10,089 nucleotides of DNA from assembly GCA_955652195.1 (NCBI GenBank), contig CATPBC010000028.1, positions 1 through 10,089 on the forward strand, given 5' to 3'. The notes below the pieces were generated by a model that ran no database searches, was not told where the DNA came from, and was given only the letters and a program-made list of their open reading frames with translations. Positions 1-8,156 of the stretch are shown piece by piece. Numbering within the stretch: position 1 is the stretch's first letter; every line of letters starts with the position of its first letter. The DNA is from an uncultured Xanthobacteraceae bacterium. GTDB taxonomy: Bacteria; Pseudomonadota; Alphaproteobacteria; Rhizobiales; Xanthobacteraceae. Made by a program: the position numbers and the translations under genes.

Positions 1-186
1 GAAGGCTTGCGCCAATGCCTGGTCGCTGATGACGACCGGATCGTCCGCTAAAGCAATCCGCTCATGCGCCGCCATGCTGCCGCGCACAAAAAAGCCGGCG
101 GCAATCGCAAACAATGCGCCGGCCAGCACTGCGCCGGCGGGATGGCGCGCGATACAACTAAGGGCGTTGCGTCTCGGGAGTTCCAT
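1..186 (-). CDS. N-terminus of a membrane-anchored or exported protein, partial
   Basis: The first 62 residues are visible; the gene continues past the left edge of the window. It opens MELPRRNALSC, and a hydrophobic segment at residues 17-34 (AGAVLAGALFAIAAGFFV) follows a short basic stretch. That is the pattern of an uncleaved signal anchor or an export signal. Residues 35-62 are polar and would lie on the periplasmic side. The ATG at 186-184 is the only reasonable start and follows no strong ribosome binding site. The layout (short cytoplasmic tail, one membrane segment, then a stretch ending VVISDQALAQAF) is reminiscent of membrane-anchored PpiC-type peptidyl-prolyl isomerases, but this is too short to assign and the gene is left as hypothetical. 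It is divergent from the zinc-protein operon across the first repeat pair. Confidence 0.6.
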   Translation of the reverse strand, partial: MELPRRNALSCIARHPAGAVLAGALFAIAAGFFVRGSMAAHERIALADDPVVISDQALAQAF

Positions 187-237
187 TGTGATCTAGGTCC
201 GAACCTGCCATAAGTTTCCGGCTTTTTTCACAACGCA

Positions 238-311
238 CTAGTGCCGCGAACCCGAAGTTCGCCAGGTTCCTGAACGCTCCGATACGAACTTCGGGTTCAA
301 GACGGCACTAG
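238..311 (+). repeat. Palindromic CTAG-ended element 1 (left pair, forward polarity)
   Basis: 74 bp. The 9-bp ends CTAGTGCCG (238-246) and CGGCACTAG (303-311) are perfect inverted repeats. Inside them a second perfect 14-bp inverted repeat, GAACCCGAAGTTCG (248-261) and CGAACTTCGGGTTC (285-298), encloses a 23-nt loop. The spacer between end and inner stem is 1 nt on the left and 4 nt (AAGA) on the right. This asymmetry gives the element a direction, used here for the strand. Confidence 0.9.
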
Positions 312-325
312 CAAGGGTAGATTTG

Positions 326-398
326 CTAGTGTCCTTATCGATTCCGAAGTTCGTACAAGGTGCCGCACAGCTTACGAACTTCGGAATCGGGACACTAG
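326..398 (-). repeat. Palindromic CTAG-ended element 2 (left pair, reverse polarity)
   Basis: 73 bp. Ends CTAGTGTCC (326-334) and GGACACTAG (390-398) are perfect inverted repeats. The inner 16-bp stem GATTCCGAAGTTCGTA (340-355) pairs perfectly with 373-388 around a 17-nt loop. The spacers are 5 nt on the left and 1 nt on the right, the opposite of element 1, so it points the other way. It lies 14 nt from element 1. Confidence 0.9.
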
Positions 399-417
399 TG
401 GAAACCGCAGTTTCCAC
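398..417. repeat. Perfect 8-bp hairpin abutting element 2
   Basis: GTGGAAAC (398-405) and GTTTCCAC (410-417) are perfect complements around the 4-nt loop CGCA. The hairpin shares its first base with the last base of element 2, so CTAGTGG here also reads like the beginning of another CTAGTG element. No T-run follows, so it is not a standard terminator. It lies about 40 nt upstream of the zinc-protein gene and could sit in its 5' leader. Confidence 0.7.
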
Positions 418-456
418 GGGATATGGTGTTTGTCTTTCGCGCTGCCAATCAAGAAC

Positions 457-702
457 ATGACCGAGCATATCGTTCCGCATTTCCACAACGATGTCGGCGT
501 GGCCGAGATCGAGATCGGCGCCAAAGAGTTCATGTGCATCGGCGCCCTACCGCCGTTCGATCATCCGCACGTCTTCTGCGATATGGGCGACGACAACGAA
601 TACGTTTGCCCGTACTGTTCGACGCTCTATCGGTACAATCCGCAGCTCGCGCCCAATGAGGCGCGGCCGCCGGAATGCGCCCTGAAACGCGAAACGGTCT
701 AA
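457..702 (+). CDS. zf-CHCC zinc-finger domain protein (NDUFS6-like)
   Basis: An 81-residue protein of the zf-CHCC family, the bacterial relatives of the zinc subunit of mitochondrial complex I (NDUFS6). The candidate zinc ligands are Cys27, His36 or His38, Cys51 and Cys54, the last two forming CPYC. The sequence around them (FMCIGALPPFDHPHVF and DDNEYVCPYCSTLYRY) is typical of the family in Rhizobiales, and the length is normal. ATG 457 is chosen because family members usually begin MTEHIVPHF. An in-frame TTG at 430 would only add nine residues unlike the family. The ribosome binding site is weak (AAGA just upstream). Its stop lies 9 nt before the FAD monooxygenase start, so the two are very probably co-transcribed. 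The cellular role of bacterial stand-alone versions is not settled; zinc binding is the firm prediction. Confidence 0.9.
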   Translation: MTEHIVPHFHNDVGVAEIEIGAKEFMCIGALPPFDHPHVFCDMGDDNEYVCPYCSTLYRYNPQLAPNEARPPECALKRETV

Positions 703-711
703 CCAATTTCG

Positions 712-1929
712 ATGTCGCTGCCGTCCTCGCGTACTGTCATCGTCGCGGGCGCGGGAATCGGCGGCCTCACCGCCGCCCTGGCCTGCGCGCGCAATGGCTT
801 TCGCGCGCTGGTCCTTGAACAGGCCGAGCGTCTCGAAGAAACCGGCGCTGGGATCCAGCTTTCACCCAACGCAACCCGCATTCTGATTGGGCTCGGGCTC
901 GCCGAACGGTTGCGGCCGCATGTGGTGGCGCCGACCGCGATCCGCGTGCTTAGCGCGCGCAGCGCCCGGGAAATCGTGCGCATCCCGCTTGGCGAATATG
1001 CGGCGCAGCGTTACGGCGCACCCTATTGGATGATTCATCGCGGCGACCTGCAGGCGGCGTTAAGCGATGCAGCGGTGCAAGACCTCAACGTCGTGGTCCG
1101 GCTCGGCATGTGCATCGAGGATTTCGCCACGCATCCGCATGGCGTCACGATCTCGGCACGAGGCTCCGGCGGTCTATGGACTGAGCACGGCAACGCGCTG
1201 ATTGCGGCGGATGGCCTGTGGTCCGCCTCACGGGCGCGCATTGCGTCCAAAGATCCGCCGCGTTTTGCCGGCCGGACCGCCTGGCGCGCGCTGCTACCTG
1301 CGGCACAGGTTGCACCCGAATTCCGCGAACCACTCATCCATCTGTGGCTTGGGCGCAACGCGCATCTGGTTCACTATCCGGTCAAAGGCGGCAAGCTCAT
1401 CAATGTCGTCGTAATCACCGCAGACGATTGGAGTGGGCGGGGCTGGAGCGAAGCGGCAAGCCGGATCGATCTGTTGGCGCGGCTTTCGGACACGCGCTGG
1501 GCGCCCAACGCGCATTCTCTAATTCGCGCGCCGGAAGCTTGGCTGAAATGGGCGCTTTATCAGGCCCCGCCGCTTGCGAATTTCTGCCAAGGTGCGGCGG
1601 CGCTGCTTGGTGACGCCGCCCATGCGATGCTGCCGTTTCTGGCGCAAGGCGCGGCTATGGCCATCGAGGATGCCGCGGTGGCGGCGCAATGTCTCGCCCG
1701 CATGCCCGACAATCCGGCCGCCGCCTGGGAAACCTATTCCGCCGTCAGGCGTGGCCGCACCCGCAAGGTGCAGCGCTTGGCTGCGCGCAATGGCAACCGC
1801 TACCACCTCCCGGGTGTTGCGGCCATGTTCCGGAACACAGCCATGCGCCTAACCGGTGGCGAACGGCTCTTGCACCATTACGATTGGCTGTATGATTGGC
1901 GGCCGCCACCCGCTTTGTCGATCAGCTGA
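712..1929 (+). CDS. Class A FAD-dependent aromatic-type monooxygenase
   Basis: A 405-residue flavoprotein of the salicylate hydroxylase/UbiH type, expected to be cytosolic and to use NAD(P)H and O2 to hydroxylate a small, probably aromatic or quinone-like, substrate. All three family signatures are present: the N-terminal dinucleotide-binding GAGIGG (residues 13-18), the DGLWSASR motif binding FAD and NAD(P)H (D167-G168), and the C-terminal GDAAHAMLPFLAQG motif for the FAD ribityl chain (G300-D301). The IHR..L stretch at 108-113 also fits. Length is normal and no frameshift is visible. ATG 712 is the first start after the zinc protein and lies just ahead of the Rossmann strand. The substrate cannot be read from sequence. 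Salicylate-like hydroxylase, 6-hydroxynicotinate-type monooxygenase and a ubiquinone-pathway enzyme all remain possible. Confidence 0.88.
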   Translation: MSLPSSRTVIVAGAGIGGLTAALACARNGFRALVLEQAERLEETGAGIQLSPNATRILIGLGLAERLRPHVVAPTAIRVLSARSAREIVRIPLGEYAAQRYGAPYWMIHRGDLQAALSDAAVQDLNVVVRLGMCIEDFATHPHGVTISARGSGGLWTEHGNALIAADGLWSASRARIASKDPPRFAGRTAWRALLPAAQVAPEFREPLIHLWLGRNAHLVHYPVKGGKLINVVVITADDWSGRGWSEAASRIDLLARLSDTRWAPNAHSLIRAPEAWLKWALYQAPPLANFCQGAAALLGDAAHAMLPFLAQGAAMAIEDAAVAAQCLARMPDNPAAAWETYSAVRRGRTRKVQRLAARNGNRYHLPGVAAMFRNTAMRLTGGERLLHHYDWLYDWRPPPALSIS

Positions 1930-1979
1930 TCACGGCACCAGCGTCGATCCCGCAACCAACATCACGACGATTAGGCAAA

Positions 1980-3017
1980 ATGAGCATAGGCGAAACGCTG
2001 TTCCCGACGACGATTGCCGGCAGCTTGCCGAAGCCGGCGTGGCTTGCGGCGCCGCAGAAGCTGTGGGCGCCGTGGCGGATGGAGGGCGAAGAACTCACCG
2101 CCGCCAAGGATGACGCCACACTGCTCGCGCTGAAGATTCAGGAGGACGCAGGGATTGATATCGTCACCGACGGCGAGCAATCGCGCCAGCATTTCGTGCA
2201 TGGCTTTCTCGAGGCGGTCGAAGGCATCGATTTCGACAAGCGCGTCGAGATGGGCATTCGCAATGATCGCTACAAAGCGATGTGCCCGACCGTGGTCGGC
2301 CCATTACACTTGCGCGGGCGCGTGCATGCACGTGAGGCGCGGCTCGCCCGCGTGCATACCAGGAAAAAACTCAAATTCACCCTGCCTGGTCCGATGACCA
2401 TCGTCGATACGATCGCCGACGCCCATTACGGCGACCGGGTGAGGCTGGCCATGGCCTTCGCCGCGCTGCTCAATGACGAGGCGCGCGGGCTTGCCGCCGA
2501 TGGTGTCGACGTCATCCAGTTCGATGAGCCAGCCTTCAACGTCTACATGGAAGCCGCAGCCGGTTGGGGAATCGAGGCGCTGCACCGTGCGATCGAGGGC
2601 CTGACCTGCAAGACCGCCGTGCATATCTGTTACGGCTACGGCATTCCGGCAAACGTTCAATGGAAAGCGACGCTCGGCGCCGAATGGCGGCAGTACGAGC
2701 AGTTTTTTCCGGCATTGGCCGCGAGCCGGATCGATCAAGTGTCGTTGGAATGCATTCATTCGCATGTCCCGATGCACGTGCTCAAGTTGCTCCAGGGCAA
2801 GGACGTGTTGATCGGTGTGATCGACGTCGCCAGTGAAGAGATTGAAACGCCGAACGAGGTTGCGGCGGTGATCGCTGCGGCAACCGAATATGTTCCCATG
2901 CATCGGATTGTTCCGTGCACGAATTGCGGCATGGCGCCGATGCGCCGCGACATTGCGGCAGCGAAGCTCGGAGCACTCGCCCGCGGTGCAGCGCTAGCGC
3001 GCCGAAAGTTCGGCTGA
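1980..3017 (+). CDS. MetE-like cobalamin-independent methionine synthase, C-terminal-domain-only type
   Basis: A 345-residue protein matching only the catalytic, zinc-binding C-terminal domain of MetE. This domain activates homocysteine thiol for methyl transfer; the full-length enzyme is about 750 residues. Candidate zinc ligands are His215 and Cys217 (AVHICYGYG), Glu257 (VSLECIH) and Cys316 (TNCGM). The Glu-to-Cys spacing is close to that of E. coli MetE, whereas the His-to-Glu interval is about 18 residues longer. ATG 1980 is preferred over an in-frame ATG at 1896 inside the monooxygenase, because family members start close to LFPTTIAGSLPKP and TTAGG lies just upstream. It follows the monooxygenase by 50 nt and may share its transcript. 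The methyl donor is uncertain: core MetE proteins lacking the N-terminal domain may use methylcobalamin or another donor instead of methyltetrahydrofolate. Confidence 0.85.
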   Translation: MSIGETLFPTTIAGSLPKPAWLAAPQKLWAPWRMEGEELTAAKDDATLLALKIQEDAGIDIVTDGEQSRQHFVHGFLEAVEGIDFDKRVEMGIRNDRYKAMCPTVVGPLHLRGRVHAREARLARVHTRKKLKFTLPGPMTIVDTIADAHYGDRVRLAMAFAALLNDEARGLAADGVDVIQFDEPAFNVYMEAAAGWGIEALHRAIEGLTCKTAVHICYGYGIPANVQWKATLGAEWRQYEQFFPALAASRIDQVSLECIHSHVPMHVLKLLQGKDVLIGVIDVASEEIETPNEVAAVIAAATEYVPMHRIVPCTNCGMAPMRRDIAAAKLGALARGAALARRKFG

Positions 3018-3025
3018 GTAGCCCT

Positions 3026-3430
3026 TCAGCGCGCAGTTCCTTTTCGCTGCAGAATGCTGCGCATGACCTCCGCGTGGCTGAGATCGAGTTCACGCGTCGC
3101 GGTTAACAGCGTCGCCGCGCGGCCTTTGACCATGGCACGCAGCGCGCTCAGCTGCTCCGGCCGTTCCGCCAGCTCGGCCTTATAACGGCGGCGAAATTCC
3201 GCAAACCGCGCCGGATCGTGGCCATACCATTTGCGCAGCTCGGTCGATGGCGCAAGCTCGCGCGGCCAGGCATCGAGCTTGAGCTTGGTTTTCGATACGC
3301 CGCGCGGCCACAGCCGATCAATGAGAATACGCACGCCATCTTGCGGCATCGGGTTATCGTAAGCGCGCTTTATCGCGATTGATGACGATCGCCGCTTTGG
3401 GCGGGATGTGCGTGCGCCGCCCTTCGTCAT
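3026..3430 (-). CDS. DUF488 (YeaO-like) family protein
   Basis: A 134-residue protein of unknown biochemical function. The family core is recognisable: RAYD (residues 22-25), GVRILIDRLWPRG (32-44), WYGHDPARFAEFRRRY in the middle and a conserved LLTATRELDLSHAEV near the end. Residues 1-17 are an extra basic, serine-rich extension beyond the usual start near IAIKRAYD. No ATG, GTG or TTG lies between that extension and the core, so ATG 3430 is the only usable start. It overlaps the csoR stop as ATGA (3430-3427), indicating translational coupling. Its own stop lies 8 nt from the stop of the convergent MetE-like gene. Co-expression with csoR predicts that it is made under copper stress; that is inference from context. 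Confidence 0.85.
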   Translation of the reverse strand: MTKGGARTSRPKRRSSSIAIKRAYDNPMPQDGVRILIDRLWPRGVSKTKLKLDAWPRELAPSTELRKWYGHDPARFAEFRRRYKAELAERPEQLSALRAMVKGRAATLLTATRELDLSHAEVMRSILQRKGTAR

Positions 3431-3702
3431 CGCTGGCTACGCGCGATGACATCAATCAGCTCGGCGACTTTGCGGCGCTGCTCGCCCTTGTTGCCGGACG
3501 CGATCGCATTCTCGACGCAATGCGCCGCATGGTCGGCGAGAATTTTCTCTTCGGCGCGCCGCAATGCAGCGCGCACCGCCGAAAGCTGCGTCACAATATC
3601 GATGCAATAGCGGTCCTCATCGACCATGCGCGCAAGCCCGCGCACCTGTCCCTCGATCCGCCGCAAGCGTTTTAGCACCGAAGCCTTGGCAATGGTTCGC
3701 AT
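3427..3702 (-). CDS. csoR: CsoR-family copper-sensing transcriptional repressor
   Basis: A 91-residue all-alpha metal-sensing repressor of the CsoR/RcnR/FrmR family (DUF156). The start is typical ([13 protein letters not shown], residues 11-23). Metal ligands fit the Cu(I) CsoR pattern exactly: Cys33, His58 and Cys62, with spacings of 25 and 4 residues as in Mycobacterium tuberculosis CsoR (Cys36, His61, Cys65). The nickel sensor RcnR and formaldehyde sensor FrmR use different ligand sets, so copper is the best call. In the family, apo-protein binds a GC-rich palindrome and Cu(I) releases it. Here such an operator lies 9 nt upstream of its own start, between it and a divergent copper ATPase. 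ATG 3702 is the only sensible start, and the promoter predicts a nearly leaderless transcript. It overlaps the downstream DUF488 gene by 4 bases. Confidence 0.92.
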   Translation of the reverse strand: MRTIAKASVLKRLRRIEGQVRGLARMVDEDRYCIDIVTQLSAVRAALRRAEEKILADHAAHCVENAIASGNKGEQRRKVAELIDVIARSQR

Positions 3703-3714
3703 GCCGCTTATATA
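3686..3714 (+). promoter_or_regulatory. Sigma70-type promoter for the copper ATPase
   Basis: TTGGCA (3686-3691), a 17-nt spacer and TATATA (3709-3714) form a good housekeeping promoter. Transcription would start near 3721, giving a leader of about 30 nt before the ATPase ATG. The -35 box lies inside the 5' end of csoR. The -10 box overlaps the CsoR operator by four bases, so bound repressor would block it. Confidence 0.6.
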
Positions 3715-3737
3715 CCCCTACGGGGTATAGGTTTCAA
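3709..3737 (-). promoter_or_regulatory. Sigma70-type promoter for csoR-DUF488
   Basis: Read on the minus strand: TTGAAA (3737-3732), a 17-nt spacer and TATATA (3714-3709). The -10 box is the same six base pairs used by the plus-strand promoter, since TATATA is self-complementary. The expected start is at about 3702-3703, which is the csoR ATG, so the mRNA should be leaderless or nearly so. The operator fills the spacer and part of the -10 box. Confidence 0.55.
3711..3729. promoter_or_regulatory. CsoR operator palindrome
   Basis: TATACCCC (3711-3718) and GGGGTATA (3722-3729) are perfect inverted repeats separated by TAC. A C/G tract flanked by TA-rich ends is the established form of CsoR-family operators. 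It overlaps the shared -10 box and the expected ATPase transcription start, so one repressor assembly could silence both directions. Confidence 0.9.
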
Positions 3738-3750
3738 GGCAGTCCAGATC

Positions 3751-6048
<2,298 letters not shown>

Positions 6049-6079
6049 TGTTACCGCGCCGCAAGGTCTTTCTCGCTTT

Positions 6080-6110
6080 TTTGCCGTTTCACCTGTAGTT
6101 TGACGGCAAA
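6080..6110. other. Weak stem-loop after the copper ATPase gene
   Basis: TTTGCCGT (6080-6087) and ACGGCAAA (6103-6110) pair around a 15-nt loop, within the 96-nt gap between the ATPase and the MgtC-type gene. The T-run precedes the stem on the plus strand and only ATTTCC follows, so this is a poor terminator. It could be a leader structure or chance. Confidence 0.25.
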
Positions 6111-6144
6111 TTTCCGCTTTCTCCGTTCAGCTCGCGAACCCTTT

Positions 6145-7431
6145 ATGCCCACAGTGCCTTCACCAGTTAGCATCGCGCTGCTGCTCGGCTTGAGTTTTTT
6201 CCTCGGACTCGCTTTCGAAGATTTTTTCGCGCAGTCGACGCGGCGGCGGCCAGGCGGCATCCGCACCTTTCCGATGCTCGCGCTGGCGGGCGGGGTGCTT
6301 TATTTGCTCGATCCCGCTCACTTTGTTCCGTTCACCGCGGGCCTCGTCATCCTCGGCGCATGGCTGGTCATCTATTATCGGGCTTATGTCGGCGCCGCAG
6401 ATGAGCAAGGCGAACCGACGGCCGGAATCGTGGTGCTAATTCTCAACGTGCACGCGTATCTGCTCGGTGCGGTCGCGCTGGCGCTGCCGCCATGGATCGC
6501 GGTGACCATGACGGTGGTTTCGGTGTTGTTGCTCACCGGCAGGGAGCAACTTCATGCGCTGGCGCGGCGGCTCGACATCGGGGAAATTATCACCGCCGGC
6601 CAATTTTTGATCCTGACCGGCATCGTGCTGCCGCTGCTGCCGAACCAGCCAATCACGACGCTCACCCCAATCACGCCGCGCCAGGTCTGGCTCGCGCTCG
6701 TCGTGGTCTGCACGTTTTCCTATGTCAGCTATCTGGCGCAGCGCTATTGGGCGGCGGTAGCCGGCGGGCTCTGGATGGCGGCGCTCGGCGGCCTCTATTC
6801 GTCGACGGCGGCAACGGTCGTGCTCGCGCGGCAGGCGAAAGCCGAACCCGCGGTGCGGCGCCAGGCGCAAGCCGGCATCACAGTCGCAACGGCGATTATG
6901 TATTTGCGCATTCTGGCGATCATCGCGATCTTCGATCTAGCACTTGCGCGCGTGTTGCTCGTGCCGCTGGGCGCGCTTTCGCTTGCCGGTTTCGCATTCT
7001 GCGGGCTGCAATATCGCTTCGCCGCGGCACCAGACAAGCAATCGCCACAAGCCATGCATCTTGCCGCCAGCACCAATCCGCTCCAACTTGGCGCCGCCGC
7101 GATCTTTGCGGTGCTGTTCGTCGCCGTGTCGCTGATCTCGACGGTGGCCAAGTCGCAGTTCGGAATTTACGGCATCTATACACTGGCCGCCATTGTCGGT
7201 GTCTCGGATATCGATCCCTTCGTCCTCAACTTGGCGCAGGGCGGCGTGGCTGGGGCGACGAATGCCGCGCTCGCCGCCGCGATCCTGATCGCGGCGTCCT
7301 CGAACAATATTTTAAAGGCGATTTACGCAGCCAGCTTTGCCGGCGGCAGGGCGGCCGCGGCGAGCGCCGGCGCGCTCATCGCGCTTGCTGTCGCCGGATT
7401 CGCAGCCGCCTTCGCCGTCGCAACGTTGTAA
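6145..7431 (+). CDS. MgtC/SapB family membrane protein with C-terminal DUF4010 domain
   Basis: A 428-residue polytopic inner-membrane protein. The N-terminal part (residues 6-60) has the MgtC/SapB pattern: a glycine-rich first helix (IALLLGLSFFLGLAFEDFF), then a basic stretch and GGIRTFPMLALAG. About ten further hydrophobic segments follow, and the C-terminal half has DUF4010 features (the GGLYSSTAATVVLAR and GIYTLAAIVGVSDIDPF stretches). ATG 6145 is chosen because it starts just before the first helix. A TTG at 6100 would add 15 polar residues and has no ribosome binding site. No biochemical activity is established for the fusion; magnesium-related and envelope-stress roles known for MgtC proteins should not be carried over without test. 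It lies 96 nt downstream of the copper ATPase on the same strand, so read-through expression is possible. It converges on the lipoprotein gene with an 18-nt gap. Confidence 0.85.
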   Translation: MPTVPSPVSIALLLGLSFFLGLAFEDFFAQSTRRRPGGIRTFPMLALAGGVLYLLDPAHFVPFTAGLVILGAWLVIYYRAYVGAADEQGEPTAGIVVLILNVHAYLLGAVALALPPWIAVTMTVVSVLLLTGREQLHALARRLDIGEIITAGQFLILTGIVLPLLPNQPITTLTPITPRQVWLALVVVCTFSYVSYLAQRYWAAVAGGLWMAALGGLYSSTAATVVLARQAKAEPAVRRQAQAGITVATAIMYLRILAIIAIFDLALARVLLVPLGALSLAGFAFCGLQYRFAAAPDKQSPQAMHLAASTNPLQLGAAAIFAVLFVAVSLISTVAKSQFGIYGIYTLAAIVGVSDIDPFVLNLAQGGVAGATNAALAAAILIAASSNNILKAIYAASFAGGRAAAASAGALIALAVAGFAAAFAVATL

Positions 7432-7449
7432 CAAGAAGAAAGAAAAAGC

Positions 7450-7896
7450 TCAGCGCAGCGTCTGGTCGCTTTGCAGCGGCGACGCAAAGCTGCAGTTCTT
7501 TTCCGCGGCATTGCGCTGGAGAAGCTTTTGTTCGGCGATCACCGAATCGTATTCGCTGCGATAAGCCAGCGATCCGATCACCGACCCTGCCGCACTTTCA
7601 CTTGCCCTTTCCATGAGACCGCGCAGCTCGCTCTCGCGCGCAATCAGAGCTTTCCGCCGGGTCGCAAGATCGTCGCAGTGATAAAGCGTGTAGCGGCCCG
7701 GATCGATAAAGACCGCGCCGGCGCCATCGCTCCCGCAGCCGGCAAGGGGGACAAGCGCGAGAAGGGCCAAGCTCGACAGGACAAAGCTCGACAGCGCGCC
7801 GTACCATCGGCCGCGCGCCGGAGACGCGCGCGGCGCGCGCGCTCGCGGCCGGTCAATGGCGAGCCGATCATTGGCGAATTTGTCCCAGATAGTCAT
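7450..7896 (-). CDS. Small predicted lipoprotein of unknown function
   Basis: A 148-residue protein from ATG 7896. A long arginine-rich n-region (residues 1-32) precedes a hydrophobic core (LSSFVLSSLALLALVP) and the lipobox LAGC, with lipidated Cys54. The mature part (about 95 residues) includes YHCDDLATRRKALIARESELRGLM, a helical Lys/Arg/Glu-rich stretch, a small-residue segment (SAAGSVIGSLAYRSEY) and a late Cys in AEKNC. It would sit in the envelope, anchored by lipid. I recall similar short lipoproteins in Bradyrhizobium-type genomes but know no function. The start is uncertain: an in-frame ATG at 7998 would add 34 residues, giving an unlikely n-region of over 60. AAGG lies upstream of 7896 but rather far away. 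The stop faces the MgtC-type gene at 18 nt. Confidence 0.7.
   Translation of the reverse strand: MTIWDKFANDRLAIDRPRARAPRASPARGRWYGALSSFVLSSLALLALVPLAGCGSDGAGAVFIDPGRYTLYHCDDLATRRKALIARESELRGLMERASESAAGSVIGSLAYRSEYDSVIAEQKLLQRNAAEKNCSFASPLQSDQTLR
7769..7794. repeat. Short direct repeat inside the lipoprotein signal sequence
   Basis: AAGCTCGACAG occurs at 7769-7779 and again at 7784-7794, offset 15 bp, so the reading frame is kept. On the coding strand it gives the two LSS units in LSSFVLSSL, within the hydrophobic core. It may have arisen by slippage. Confidence 0.6.
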
Positions 7897-8067
7897 CGCA
7901 ACACGCGTCGCCTTACCCGCCCCGCGAATGCCGCTTGTGAATGCCAATTGTGAATGACATGAACTCTGTCGCAGCACCATGCGCCGCAAATGTGGCATGC
8001 CATGATGCCGCCCGGCACCCAGCAGATAGGTCCAAACGGCGAAGCCTCAGTCTAGCCATACGTGCCG

Positions 8068-8143
8068 CTAGTGTCCCGATTCCGAAATTCGCACGCTTTG
8101 TCGGCATGCTTTCATGCGAACTTCGGAATCAAAGGGACCCTAG
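8068..8143 (+). repeat. Palindromic CTAG-ended element 3 (right pair, forward polarity)
   Basis: 76 bp. Ends CTAGTGTCC (8068-8076) and GGACCCTAG (8135-8143) match with one mismatch. The inner stem GATTCCGAAATTCGCA (8078-8093) pairs with TGCGAACTTCGGAATC (8115-8130) with one mismatch, around a 21-nt loop. The spacers are 1 nt on the left and 4 nt (AAAG) on the right, the same polarity as element 1. Its outer parts closely resemble element 2 read in reverse. Confidence 0.9.
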
Positions 8144-8156
8144 CAAATATATAATC

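Noticed and set aside
2304..2903. 199-codon open frame antisense to the MetE-like gene
   Set aside because: It overlaps a well-supported gene and shows no family features.
7440..7480. Intrinsic terminator after the lipoprotein on the minus strand
   Set aside because: A T-rich run (TTTTTCTTTC) follows the stop, but the only stem available is about 4 bp, too weak to call.
6492..7616. Long plus-strand open frame overlapping the MgtC-type gene
   Set aside because: Its composition is dominated by Arg, Ala and His and it overlaps a clear membrane protein in another frame, so it is a high-GC shadow.
7897..7998. ATG 7998 as the start of the lipoprotein
   Set aside because: It would place the lipobox Cys at residue 88, far beyond any normal signal peptide.
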